Source: Trifolium pratense | Taxonomy: Eukaryota; Streptophyta; Magnoliopsida; Fabales; Fabaceae | Length of the DNA stretch: 64,000 nucleotides | Assembly (NCBI RefSeq): GCF_020283565.1 | Contig: NC_060060.1 | Coordinates: 310,001-374,000 of the forward strand | Direction: 5' to 3' | Shown: in pieces, positions 48,486-61,800 of the stretch | Layout of the letters: each line of letters starts with the position of its first letter | How positions within the stretch are numbered: position 1 is the stretch's first letter | Position numbers and translations under genes: made by a program | Notes under the pieces: model-generated | What the model was told of the DNA's origin: nothing | Databases searched by the model: none | Seen by the model: only the letters and a program-made list of their open reading frames with translations

Positions 48486-48670
48486 ACCAAATGTTAATTG
48501 GTTCAGTAGTAATTGACGCTGAACTTGATAGGGAGGATCACGATTCGATTCCCAACAACTGCATTTGGGAGGAGACTGAAACCACTTGATGTCAGAACTC
48601 GCCCCGAACTCTAGACTACTAGGGTCCCTTCTCCTAAGAACAAGAGAGTAAAAACCAAAAAAAAAAAAAA
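48486..48670 (+). mobile_element. tRNA-derived SINE between the two sucrose transporter genes
   Basis: Box A-like TTGGTTCAGTAGTAATTG at 48498-48515 and box B-like CGATTCGATTCCC at 48541-48553, body of about 100 bp, A tail 48657-48670. Target copies AAGATACCATCTAT (48472-48485) and AAGACACCATCTAT (48671-48684). A third copy of the same 14-mer follows at 48702-48715 after a tiny insertion. Confidence 0.85.
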
Positions 48671-49233
48671 AAGACACCATCTATTGTTCAAAAAAAAAAC
48701 AAAAGACACTATCTAATAATTGTCTTCAAGATACCAAAGATCTCAAGACCGATCATGGATGTAGTTATCGTGTTTTTCCTTTAGTTAATCGATCAAATTA
48801 TCTAATTAATCGGTTAAACAAAGTTAGATTGCAAAAAAATTATTTATAAATGAAGTGCAAGAAAGAATGAATAAGCATTAGATTCAACAAAAGTATAACC
48901 ATGTCACTAATTCATTAAAATCAATAGACGTAGGCTCTGTTTGGATTGATTAAACAGTACAGAGCGGAGTGGAGCGGAATGACACACTTTATCAATTTTC
49001 TTCCAAAATCTTGTAGTCGCACTAATTAAATATTTATTTGTGATTGGTTTGACACACTTTACGGTTAACCAAAAAATCACGGTACGCACCATGCCGTTGA
49101 TTCGTTCTTGCTAAAAATATATCTAATACACATAAGTTTCAAATCAAAATGCTACAATCTTGATCTTTTACACATTGATGGAAGCAAAAATTGAAATGAA
49201 ACCTATGTAAGTCCCCTTATTGCGTTGAGTGAA

Positions 49234-51362
49234 TTAGTGAAAACCACCTGCTGCAACTTTAACCTTGGCCTCATCTTCTGGTTTTACTGACGGCAGCAAG
49301 ACCATTGCTAATACGGCACTAACTGCAGCAGCCACCGCACCCACCACGAATGCCGGCAAATTACCACCACCAAACAGACCATCCCAAGGTCCACTGAGTG
49401 TTGACACCAGCATCTATACATACATATAAATCATATGTCAAATAAAATAACAAATTTTTCACTTGATTAGTTTGAGCTAAATGTTAAAAGGAGTTCAGGA
49501 GTAAAAGAATTCGAGTTTAAGTTAAGATGAATTAGAAATGTTTTGGTATATTAATAACTAACTTTGATCGTTAAAAAATAAATAAATTCTCAAGTCCAAA
49601 TGAATTTATTATTGAAGAAAAAAGAATAATGGAAATAGAACATGAAGTAAATAGATTCTGACCTGTGGTACCACAATTGCAAGATTCAATACTCCTATAG
49701 ATAAACCTGAATATTTTAAAGAAAAAAGAAAAATAAGGCCATAATCATTTAATTTTTTTGAAAAACAAAATAATGAAATATCTTTTGATAAATAATAAAA
49801 AAAAACAAAAAACCTATAACACAGTTAAGTATGTTATGAATTGCTTTACCTTGTCCTGCCCCTGAGGCACTGCTATATATTGATGCTAGAGCAAATGGAA
49901 CACTGAAAGTAATCTGCATAAATACACACCAAATAATGCACATATATTAGTATAAATTAAATTATCCAATCAAATAATATTCGCCGAGTGGGCCATCTGT
50001 GCTTTAAAGCACACAGTGTAACAGTTGTGAAGATCATATTTTACTATATCGTCTTCACAACTGCAACACCGAAAGAGTTACAGTAGGAAATCCAGATTCT
50101 AAAGAATGAATTTAGTAATTACGTACCGCCATAGGAATTCCAAGAATCGCGAAGAAGAACATGGCGCTAATCTTGATACCATCGGAAGGATGTCCGACGG
50201 TGGCACCACCGGACGTCTGACGCTCATGCTCAGCCACTTTCGAGATGACGACAGTCATTGCCAAACAAATAGCCAAAATAAAATTAACAATCCCCCAAAG
50301 CCTCTTAATTCCCCCAACCAATTTCCCCAATGGTTCCACAGCTAAAGACATAAACCCAAGAACAAGAGCATTAAGCATAAGTCCCAAAGAACCAACTCTC
50401 ACACCAGTGTCATATGCTTTCTCTCCGGCAACTCCTCCGTACACCTCACGGCCCATCCAATCGGTATCGAACAAGAAAAACGGGAACCACGCGATCCAGT
50501 TCACGGCTGTTACTGCCATCAATATCCACATTGGCCTCTTCAAATCCTTCAATGCATGGAACAACTCTCCGGCACAAGAAACTTGTTTGTCGTCGTCGAC
50601 CACCTCTAGCTTCGTCTTTGGTGTCTCTTTGACGTAGATGAGGGCTGCGCTTGAGAGGACGATTAAGAGAAGGATGGCAAAAAAGAAGCAACTTTTAAGA
50701 TTCGCACAAAAGACGTTACATGCTACGGTGTCAGTGAAGGGGAAGACTTTGTGGAGTTTGCTAAAGGAGCCGGCACCATATCCAAGGATATTACCGACGG
50801 CCATGAAGAAAGAGAAGAAACTGTTTGCTGTTTTCGTCTTTCTCTCATCGCCGTTTGCAAGGTCAGCTAGGAAAGCACGGCACGGTCCCTGGAGCGTGTT
50901 ATTGGCAACGTCAAGGATCCAAAATCCAATGACGAAGATAGCAACAGCCCGCGGCCGGGTTTTCTTAGACAAGTCATCACCAAAGGAGTGGCCGAGATCA
51001 GCTGCATAACCAATGAGGAAAACAGCAATAGCAACAGCAAGAGCTCCAGCAAAGATGAAAGGACGTCGGCGACCAAACCGTGAAGTGCTTCGGTCACTAT
51101 AGTAACCTACTATAGGCTGGACTAGTAGTCCAGAAATTGGACCACATAGCCAAATGAACGACGACCATACGTGTGGAACTCCCAGAGTTTGCACGTATGG
51201 GGTCAATAGGGAAAGCTGTAGAGCCCATCCAAATTGAACACCGGCCGCAATGGACGCCACAACGACCATCTTACGGAGAGGGCTCGAGACGGGCTGGACA
51301 GTATCCAATTCAAGGGGCAAAGCCTTTTCATTGTTTTTCTTGGTAGGAGATGTAGCCTCCAT
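49234..51362 (-). CDS. Sucrose/H+ symporter, SUT1-type (four exons, 507 aa)
   Basis: Exons on the minus strand: 51362-50127, 49913-49850, 49706-49663 and 49413-49234. The 64- and 44-nt middle exons and their phases are identical to those of the gene at 44058-46096. Introns are 213, 143 and 249 bp with donors GTACGT, GTAAAG and GTCAG. The protein is 507 residues and ends AAGGFH before TAA. Features of a proton-coupled sucrose carrier: [19 protein letters not shown], His64 in [14 protein letters not shown] at 95-102, [10 protein letters not shown], and 12 predicted membrane segments. It differs from its neighbour mostly in the N-terminal tail, the central cytosolic loop and the last 15 residues. 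Same strand, 3.1 kb from the other copy: a tandem duplication, with a SINE and a MITE inserted between. Both copies look functional. I cannot tell which of the several legume SUT1-type loci this is. Confidence 0.93.
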
Positions 51363-51462
51363 GGTTTAAACACTCTTAAAGAGAGAGAAAGAGAGAAAAG
51401 AACAATGCTTTCCCAAAGGTTCTTTGTAAGGGGATGCTTAAAGGATGAAGAGAAGTTGAGAA

Positions 51463-51469
51463 TTTATAA
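51463..51469 (-). promoter_or_regulatory. TATA box of the 49-kb sucrose transporter gene
   Basis: Minus-strand TTATAAA in CATTATAAATTC, about 100 bp before the ATG at 51362. The same box with similar flanks precedes the paralogue; its leader is about 50 bp shorter. Confidence 0.55.
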
Positions 51470-51569
51470 TGTGATTAGAAGAATGGGATTATGGATGGGT
51501 CTGCATCACTATGTTTTTGTGGTAATGGCTTTATTAAGTGTCCTTATCTTGAGAAATTCTTAGATACAC

Positions 51570-54500
51570 TATACACATACCTAACATGTCATAATTAAAC
51601 ACAAACTATAAGAAAAACAATGTATTTAAATGATTCAGCAGTTTTTATTGACCAAAAACAGAGGAAACTATACTTCAATATTCTTAATTTTTTTTGTTTT
51701 CATCACTGCTATCTGGTCCATTGAACCTCTTAATCTGATTCCGAAGCCAATTCTGACATCAAGTGATATCAGCTCCTCATAATCGCTTGCAGTTGTGGGA
51801 GAACGATTGGTTAAACTATACTTCTATTTTGTTTCCCAGTGTTTGTTTATTCACTTCACTTTTTAGTTAAGTGTCAATATATGATGTCCTGTAATTACAG
51901 GTTTCTGTCTCTTTATACTCTGTTAAGGAGTAATATATAGCCTTAAATAGTTCAACGGTCAATGAATTCCAACAATTTCAGTTATAATTATTACAGAAAT
52001 TATTTCAGTTATAAATAAAATAGACATATATATCAATTATTTTCTTATGGTTTGGGTGCTTTTGCATTTTTTTTTAATACTTGTTTGGCTTTGGTTTTTT
52101 GTGCATGTCCATTTGAGCTGGAAAGGTGTACGGTGTATGTAACATGTTGGAACCAATTGCAGTTAATGTTATTTCTGTTTAACTGTCTCGTTCTTGGAGA
52201 AGAGAGTCCGATAATTTAGAGTCGCAGTTTTTTTATTGGGATGCGCTTGAAATATGTTAGAAAGATTCAAATAAAAAATGTATTGTATTTGGTTTATCGG
52301 GTAAAATATGCCTGCAATTATTTTTTTGTTTTCACCATCAGTATTCGGTTTACTGGACCGGCTATTTTGGTTGTGGATTAGGTTTGACATTAAGTAGTTT
52401 TGGCTTCTTCCTCCGGTTTTTCTCCCTTCAAAACTTTGTGTGATTATTCTTCTAATTATTTGTAGCATTTTTATTTTTTTTATAATTATTTGTAACATTT
52501 GATTCTAGTTAAATGTAAAAATATTAGCAGGGCATATACTTATTAACACTGTTATTATAGCTACAATAGATTATTTTAATTTCGCAAGGCTTAGAAGTGA
52601 ACCACATAAAAGTAGATAAGGAAAAGTACAAATTGTTATGGTTGAATGAAGGATGAATAACTTGCAGTAGACTCATTGACTATTTGACTTTCTAGTATCA
52701 CTGCAAGTGCTGACAAGGAGACCACTAACTCTCAAGTCATATGTTCATTGATTGCCAATTGGAAACGGCTTTCTTTTTTTTTATTCGGATATCCTCTACT
52801 GCGAGTTTAAAGATTAATATCTTCAGTCTTGTGAAATTGAACAATAAATTCTTTCTAAAAAATTTAATGTTGTTGCATGTTTAAGTAAGAGATCGAACTC
52901 AGAACCTTAGTTAAATTATAAGAGGCTTGTGTCATTTCATCTAAACGTTTTTGAATGAAAATAACCTATTTCAGTTTCTGAATATGTGACATACGGACAT
53001 TAATAGAATTTCGTATCGAAATTACAAACCATTTTTAAATATTTTTTATTAGTTATTTTAATTTTTAAATTAATTTAGTTTAACAAAAGAGGCACTACAA
53101 TTTTGATATATTTAAGAATTATAATAAAAAATTTGTCAACAAAAAGAATTATAATAAAAATGTCTTATATAGTGTAAAATAATTGTTTGTTGGTTTGCCA
53201 ATAGTTGGCTTTTCAATTGCACTTTGCAAATCTTTTCAGCTTGCAAAAAGCTTGTGCTTATTTCTTTCACACTTCATCATTTCAAGCGTGTTGCACGACA
53301 AAACTTGGGATTTCCTAAATGATAGGCTATTCAATATTTAATTATATTGAATAAACTTGGGATTTCCTAAATGATAGGCTATTTGATAACTTTGAGATAT
53401 CCTTAACACTTTATTTTGTTACTACTCTCTAGCACCAATTATAGGCAGTTTTACTTATAAATTCATTAAATAACCGATGTAATATATTTATATTATAGAC
53501 ATGATACATCCGTTATTCAATCAGTCTACCAAAATAAATTTTGCTTATATTAATTTTGGAGCCTACAAGAACATTATTTTGAATATTTTGTCCTAGCAAG
53601 CAATGATTGGGTGAGGTACTAATATAACCGTGTGAGGGATGGCCTATAGAAGATCAAGTCGATCTTCCTAGTGAATCATAGGAAGGCCACTCGATCTTCC
53701 CATCTTTTTGTTCCCTCAACTCCTTTGATAGATGAGTTGAGCTTCACATTGACCATTTTTTTCGATACAATATTGTGGAGGGTTACGATGGAGTAGAAAC
53801 AACAACACACAGTCAGATAATATATATATAGACGCATTTTTTCACAAAATCCATGTCAGCACCTCCATAAAGGATTAAAAATGCTCTTGTAGGCTTTAAT
53901 CTCATCAAAATCAAGGTGTCTGGTCTGCAAAATACAATTGAGAATAAAAATTGAAGGTCAAAATTACTCATTTTAAAAGTGGAAGACTAAAATCACAATG
54001 TCATGATATTTGAGGGCCGAAAACGTTACAAAACTTATTTAAAAATCATTATTATGACAAAAAATTAGAGACGGAAAACATATTAAATCACCATATCTAT
54101 TATTTAAAGGTGACTATATCATGATTTGAACTTTAAAAGAACCTTTCTTATTTTGAAAATGGATCTAATGTATTCAGCATAAGCAAGAATTCACGTAGTC
54201 AGAATGTTCAAAATCGTTCAATCTTAACCAAACGGTTTGAAAAATACAAATTTTATTTCTATTTTAAACATTTTAAATTTTCAAACTTAAATTTAAGCCG
54301 TTTAATCAAGATCGGATTAAACAACTCTAAACACATTGACCGTGTGAATATAGACAATAGACTTTTCTTGACCGGTTGAAATCTGGATTCTCTTATTTCC
54401 AAATTTATTTTAAGTCACTTTTCAAAAGCACTTCTATTTATTATACGGGAAAAGAGTGTCCTAGAACGGAAAGTGTCCTAAAACAAAGGCTTTCTAAATC

Positions 54501-55215
54501 TAATTTGGTACGTTCACACGTGATGCACATGTTCATTCACATTTTAAAATATTTAGAAAATAAATTTTTCAGCCACTACTATTCTTGCTTATCAAAAACC
54601 ATAATGAGGATCACTAACCAGAAAGAGTTCTGTTGATCATGGATATGGTTGTAAGCAACAATGATGATAATGGCCATGGCAATGTACTAAGATACTAATT
54701 TAATACTAATTATGGTGGAAAAATGACTTGGTTACATGAGTAATGTGAAGTTCAACAATAATGAAAATGATGATTGTGGATTGTACAAGGATTATGGTTA
54801 TAGTGGAAGAAAATCCTGCTTATGTTAATAATGGTAATCATATATATATTGAAGGTCATAATTATAATGATATAGATGAAGAAATTATCAATGAAACACA
54901 AGTAGTGTCCTTGTCTGCAATCCATTATTTTATTTTGTACACACATATATACATGTGCACATATAAAAATAATATAATAACATAATAATTAATATATACA
55001 ATATATGTCTATTCAAAAGAAATACATAGTACATTAGAATTGGCCTTATATATCTTGGATATATATTATGAAAAATAAGAATATATGTTGAGTCAAAGAA
55101 ATAAAAAATAATTATAATTGACCTCTTCATAAAAGACTCAAATTCACGGAATTAGATTTCCTGTTGTAACTGCAAAGCTCTGAATCGTTTGATCTGAATA
55201 GACAGTTGAATTTTT
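51570..55215. other. AT-rich intergenic region upstream of the sucrose transporters
   Basis: No coding region supported. It contains two tiny insertions with flanking repeats (52453-52500, 53114-53160) and the repeat at 53300-53383. Confidence 0.5.
53300..53383. repeat. 31-bp direct repeat around a 21-bp palindromic filler
   Basis: AAACTTGGGATTTCCTAAAT plus 11 bp occur at about 53301-53331 and 53353-53383. The filler CAATATTTAATTATATTG is self-complementary. Confidence 0.85.
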
Positions 55216-55568
55216 TGTTAGAAGTATCACATTGGCTAGATATACGGTAAAGATAGCCTTTATAAGTATAGTGTAAACCTCAACTCTCAAGCTAGCTTTT
55301 GTGGTTGAGTATATGCCTCCCAAATTCTAATATGGTATCAGAGCCTATCCTAGATCCATTTGTTGTTTGTTGTGGAGACCTCCCATATTTGGGTCACCCG
55401 TTGTTGTTGATCCCACGTTCCAGCTTGTTCAGTTCTGGACGTGAGGGGGTGTGTTAGAAGTCTCACATTGGCTAGAGATATGATAAAGATAGCATTTATA
55501 AGTGTAGTGCAAACCTCAACTCTCAAGCTAGCTTTTGTGGTTAAGTATAGGCCTCCCAAATTCTAATA
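55216..55568 (+). mobile_element. Complete TRIM retroelement (353 bp)
   Basis: Two 117-bp LTRs (55216-55332 and 55452-55568) start TGTTAGAAGT and end CCAAATTCTAATA. The primer site TGGTATCAGAGC (initiator Met tRNA type) begins at 55333, and a purine tract GTGAGGGGGTG ends just before the second LTR. The 119-bp interior has no coding region. Confidence 0.88.
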
Positions 55569-55819
55569 ATTTTTATTTTTTTTTGTTGTTTGCAATGGAG
55601 TTGAGGATCGAACGCAGGACCTCTAGCTAACATATTACTCAAACCCCTCAACACTAAATCAAACCTAGTGGCTTGACAGTTGAAATTGTTTTACTGTGTG
55701 AGTGTTCTAGACTGTTTGAACAGCTCAGGTTTATTACTGCGTGAAACTGCATGAAACTGTATAGTTGACAATTCTAGTCTCAAATTCACTTCAAAGGATC
55801 CAAGAGTTTTGTATAGTTG

Positions 55820-57116
55820 TGTTGGGAATAATGCCTAAATATCTTTTTTGGAAGATTTTATATTTAAATATAGTTTAGATTTATATTTGAAATAAAATAA
55901 TATTAGGGTTTAAGATTAATACTTTTGTTTTGAATATTTAGGATTTGTTTAGAATGTATTATAGAATTAGTTTATTATTTAAAATATATGATTTGTTTCT
56001 ATGTAGCTCTATATATAGAGTCATAAGCATGATGAATAAAATAAGAACTTTAGTATTCTTCATATAACCTTATATTTGAGGAGAGTTTTCTCCTTAAAAT
56101 TATATCCCATCAAATTTCGCAATACCAAAAACACAAAAAACCATATCAGTGGTATCAGAGCCAACATTCACAAGGACCTGTGAAAATGGAAGGAGAAGAT
56201 GAAGATAATGAAGAAGAAGACGAAAAAATCAACAAAAACTCATAACCAAAAATCATAACCACAATTACATCTTTGTGTGTTACATGAAATATGCACATGT
56301 AATAACCCATAACCAAAACCAAAATCAATACATGAAAAGTATGATACCTACACATGTATTAATAACTCATAATCAATACATGAAAAGTAGGATATATACA
56401 CATCTATTACAAAACCCAAAATCAATACATGAAAAATATGCTCATGTACCATATGAAGATGTAGACAACAACAACAAAAACAAAAATCAACATGAATCTC
56501 GGGCTGGATACAACACAAAAATATTCAGTCAGGGAGGAGTGTTAAACAAAAACAGTAACAAAGAATGTGGATGAACAACAACAACAAAAATTAACATGTC
56601 TCACGATGGATACAACACAAAGATATTTAGTCGAGGAGGAGTGTTCAAAAAAGGTTTTTTCAACTCAAATCATAGGTCGGATACAACACAAAGATATTCG
56701 GTCAAAGAGGAGTTTGAGAAACAAAAAATAAAATAAAATTTCAACGCAAGTCTCAGATTGGATACAACAAAAAAAATATTGAGTCAAGGAGGAGTGTTGG
56801 GAATAATGCCTAAATATCTTTTTTGGAAGATTTTATATTTAAATATAGTTTTAATTTATATTTGAAATAAAATAATATTAGGGTTTAAGATTAATATTTT
56901 TGTTTTGAATATTTATGATTTGTTTAGAATTTATTATAGGATTAGTTTATTATTTAAAATATATTATTTGTTTCTATGTAGCTCTATATATAGAGCCATA
57001 AGCATGATGAATAAAATAAGAATTTTAGTATTCTTCATATAACCCTATATTTGAGGAGAGTTTTTTTCTTAAAATTATATCCCACCAAATTCCGCAAAAC
57101 ACAAAAAACCATATCA
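55820..57116 (+). mobile_element. Non-autonomous LTR retroelement, about 1.3 kb
   Basis: LTR 1 55820-56148 (329 bp) and LTR 2 56795-57116 (322 bp) both run from TGTTGGGAATAATG to AAAACCATATCA. The target duplication is AGTTG (55815-55819) and AGTCG (57117-57121). Primer site TGGTATCAGAGCC at about 56150; purine tract AAGGAGGAG before LTR 2. The 646-bp interior has one open frame of 99 residues (56275-56574), low complexity and without a known domain. It also holds four spaced copies of a GGATACAACACAAA...GGAGGAGTGTT block. Confidence 0.88.
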
Positions 57117-57234
57117 AGTCGTAAGATTGATCTAACGATGATCCATCTTGTATGGCGCATTCCTCACACTATGTTACGGACGCTAATACTTTTCGGCCAA
57201 ATCACCTCAATTATATAAAAGAATCTATGACTCG

Positions 57235-57771
57235 TAGGGATGATAATGGGTAGAGTATGGGTAGGGTACTATAGTATTCATCCCCATACCCGCAGATTGA
57301 AAAAATACCCGTACTAATCCCCATACTCGCGTGGGTAACAACTTTTGCCTCCATCCCCATACCCTATGGGTACCTTACCCGTACCCGTTACCCGCATTTT
57401 TACTAAAAATAAATTGATCAATTATAAAATATCATATTATTTTAACATAATTAATATTGACTAATGAAAATTATAAACAAAATTATTACCGACCTTATGT
57501 TAATTAAAATTCATATTTATGTTAAATATTCACATTATTTTTGTATAATTTTGTTATAAATAAATATTTTTATTAAAAAATGTAATAGTTTAATAGTGTC
57601 GTATTATTTTAAATTGATTTACATATATTATTATATAATAATATAAATAAAATAAATAAATATATATTATGTGGGTATGGGGTGGGGTGGGTACTAAGGT
57701 ATCCGTACCCACACCCGTACCCGTTTATTTTTACAGGTACCCTCTGGATATGGGTCAAATTATCGTCCGTA
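57235..57771. mobile_element. hAT-type MITE (GGGATGATAATGGGTA ends)
   Basis: Left TAGGGATGATAATGGGTA, right TGGGTCAAATTATCGTCC. Arms are rich in GGGTA/TACCC; the core is AT-rich. A common plant hAT MITE type; the target duplication is unclear. Confidence 0.7.
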
Positions 57772-57927
57772 TTCACACGCATTCCTCAACTCAACTCAAC
57801 GAGGGACCTTTTATTTAACTAATGATAAAACCGAATTGGCATAGACAAGACCTTAAGTGGCAATACCTTGAAAAAGTGGTGTAGTGGACTTGATATTAGA
57901 ATATTGGCTCTCTCTGTGTGAAAGAGG

Positions 57928-57932
<5 letters not shown>

Positions 57933-57996
<64 letters not shown>
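57933..57996. repeat. (TA)n microsatellite
   Basis: About 32 TA units. Confidence 0.95.
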
Positions 57997-57999
<3 letters not shown>

Positions 58000-58817
58000 G
58001 ATAATTTTTAGTATTAAAAAATTGGTTATCAAAGAAAGCATCTTGATAATATAAAGTTCGTCCGCAAGATAAGTAAAATTTAGCTAAAAATTATTTTCAC
58101 CGAGGATCAAATCTGAATTCTTCCAATCATTTTGATATCCCTGTGACTCTCTAGATTTGACGCGGGACTGTTTGGCTTGAAAGAGTCTTGAATGCTTGTT
58201 GTGATTTATCACAAGGGGTTGTGGGTATGTGATTTGGTCTGTGTTGACGTTCAATTCACTCACCAGTTTTCAGACCTAAGTTGGTGCTTCCAGACATTCG
58301 CTAAATCGTGTTTGCTGATAGTTTGTTATGATTGATTAGGTTGATTTAATTTGTGCTGATTTTCCTATCGATATCACCTGTTTGGGTGGACCTGCACTTT
58401 TGTGAGGTTTTACTGGGTCAGGTTCTATGTCCCCCAATTTTTATCTCTCTTGTAATTTTTTTCTTTTTTATTTTTTTATATATTATTATGAGAATGTATT
58501 TTTTCTTTTTTACTTTCAAAGATCCTTTGATATTCGTTATTCTTTTAACTTCGAAAAAAATGTATTAACCGCTTAAACACAATTACTTGGTTAAAGGTTT
58601 AGTTTGCAAACAAAGTTCCTTCCTCCATTTCTATTTATATATCTATATCTATGTATATTATTTTTTATAAGCCTAGTTAATATATATTTAATTAGTATAG
58701 TTGGCAAAGCAAATGCTTCCAATTTATATTCCTTCTAATAATAGAGATAAGAATCTTATCTTGGATCGATATAAATGTTCTTTATTTATAGAACCTTGGA
58801 TCGATGCTAAAATAACT
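57997..58817. other. No supported gene
   Basis: GGTTTTACTGGGTCAGGTTC and the following pyrimidine-rich stretch (58400-58460) could be the end of an old LINE, but this is only an impression. Confidence 0.3.
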
Positions 58818-61800
58818 AGAGTGGACACAAATATTATTCATCAGAATATATACTGTGCAAAAATTAAGAAATATGCTAGCTAATCTTTATTATCTTCCCG
58901 TCACGGTTTTCCTTGATTTTTCCACAACAATATCTCAAATGCAACAAAGTAAAACTGGTCCACCTTTTGAAATTTAATTATTTGTTATTCTCACTCCTTA
59001 TTAAGTTGACCCTCTATTCTATACTATTTGATGTTTTTCCACAACAAGCAAATTGTTTTTTGTTTGTTCCTGTCTGTCCTATGCCTTTCTCAAACTTGAC
59101 CCGTTTACTTGAGTTGCAAACCGTTGATCTTGCAACCATTTAGGGTCCCTAGATTGCGACTCGATCGTTTTTTCTTAATTCGTTTAAAATTTGATTAAAA
59201 GAAAGTTTATGGTATCGGAGAAGGCAAGTCATTCCAATTAAGCTGACAATGTGAACCTAAATTAGCAGGATAGAGACCGTCATTTCAACTAGATTGACAT
59301 TTCTGACCTAAATAAATATAAAATCACCGGCCAAAAATTACTAATTAAAAAGGAAGACATTACAAAGCATGGGACATGGACCAAAACTCAAGCGCATCAA
59401 AAAAATCTAAAGTTATGAAGCATATTTCTATTACGAAAAAAATCTTCATAAATACAAAAGAATCTCTTGCCAAAATCATGTTACACATTCATTCCGCACC
59501 TCAACACCTCAACTAATACAAAAGAATCACATCACATCGACTATACAAAAAAATCTCTTGTCAAAATCATGATACACATTCGTTCCGCACCTTTCAACCT
59601 AACTCAAGCAATCATTCACTAAAACTTCGGAGTAATTACATGAATAATTTATATGATATAAAGTTTTTATCTAATGTTAGATTTTGTAAAATTTATATTG
59701 GATAAAACGTTATTTATTTGAGCGGCATAACATTATTCAGATGTTATATATTATATATATATATATAGCCGTGACATGATCTAAGCCTGACGGACCAATT
59801 AGTATTCTTTTCAAATTAAATAATAGATTTGAGAATCCAAGCATGAATTATCGATAATTAGAGTAGACGTCACAAATTAAAACTGGTCCATCTTTTGAAA
59901 TTGAAGTATTCCTTATTCACACTCTTTATTATTTGGACTCTTTGACAATATGTTGATGCATGTTTTTCTTTGATATATCAAAAGAGGAAAAAGAAAACTG
60001 CTGGAGCAAGTTGTTTTTCGTTTTGATGCTGTCTGTCCCATCCCATGCCTTTGTTTGTAGTTTCTACTTGACCCGTTTACTTGAGTTGCAACAACTTGTT
60101 CTTGCTCTCCCATTTAATTAGGGTCTACTAGATCTTGACTCCAACGACTTTTTTTAAAATTTGTGTGAAATTTGATTAAGTATAAAGAGCTCGATAAGAA
60201 GTGTGTTTATTATTTTTATTTTTTTTTATTTTGTTTACAATGGAGTCAGTGAAAATCGAACCTAAAACCTTATAGATTCTACTCAAATTCTTCACCATTA
60301 GAACAAACATAATAATTTAATGTGATTTTTATTTTAAGATGAAGAAAATAGAGGTACCGTAGAAGACAAGTATTCTCAAGAGTCAACATGGTTGACACCA
60401 CGAACCTAAATGAGTTAGATAGGGTAAGCCATATACATCTCAACTTTATCTGACATGAACAAGTCCTTCAAGTTGTGCATTGTGCACAAGTAGCGATTTA
60501 TATTATAACAAATACGAATTTTACAAAATCCACCGTTAGATTTAAAGTTTATATCACATAGATCATCTATAAAAATTTGAAATTTTTTTAAAATCATTTG
60601 CTATGTTATTGAGACTCATCAAAATTTTTAGCTCAACTAGTTTAACCAGTTGAGTTACCCATCTCACCCCAATAATTGTCACAATTTAAAATAAATCGAA
60701 CATCTTATATTCTATCATTTTTCCATATATATATATATTAGGAAAAAAAATATAATCAGATTATGTAGTTATATGAACATTGCACATATTCTTATCAAAA
60801 AACAAAAAACATTGCACATATTAGTTAATTAAGCTTTTATTTTCAGACAAATAAACTATAATTTTGCACGAAAAAATTAGAAATCTTTTCAAAACACATA
60901 ACAACCTAAGTCTCAACAATACCTCCAAATGGATTAAAGATGCTGTGGTAACTAAAGAAAATTAAAGTATATAATTAGAGTGGACACAATTATTCATGAG
61001 AATATATGGTGTACAAAATAAGAAATGCTATTGCTGACATTTATCTTCCCGTCACGGTTTCCTTGATTTTTCCACAGCAACCTCAGGTGGCAACAAATTA
61101 AAACTGGTCCATCTTTTCCAAATTTAATTAACCATTTATTAATTATTATTATTCAATCGGGGTCTGAATTATTTGGCATCATTTTCATAACAACATTGAC
61201 ATTTTTATTCACGGCTGTCTTAAACGATTTAGAGACTATTATTATATTTTAATTAATCATTTTTAAAATAGAGCTTTTAATAAAACAAAGTGAAAAATTA
61301 ATTTGTACAATCAAAAACAACGATTTTAAAATATTTTATAATAACATCAATAACAAAAATTGTTTATTGTCAAAAAAAAAAAATTAACAAAAATTGTTCT
61401 TAGCATTGCACTTATAAGAATGTCTTCTAACGTCCACGGTTCTATGGCCTATCAAAGAGTACTGTTTTCAGAATCGCACTTATAAGAATGGTTTCTTTTT
61501 TTTTTTGGTACAAACACTTATAAGAATGGTTTCTAACGTCCACGATTCTAACCGATATGAAAATTTGGAGCTCCTAATTTTGGAAGGTCACGTCTACTCT
61601 ATACAAAAATACTTACTTTGACACATCTAAAAAGCAAAACATACACACAAATAAATAAAAAATGATTAAATTATTTCTCTTTAATAAAAAAAATATGATT
61701 AAATTATTTCTCTTTAAATTTTTATTATTTATATGTGTCCAAGTGTTTTTATTTAAAATTGGAGTATTCATGTAACACTTGTTCTATTCTACATAATTTG

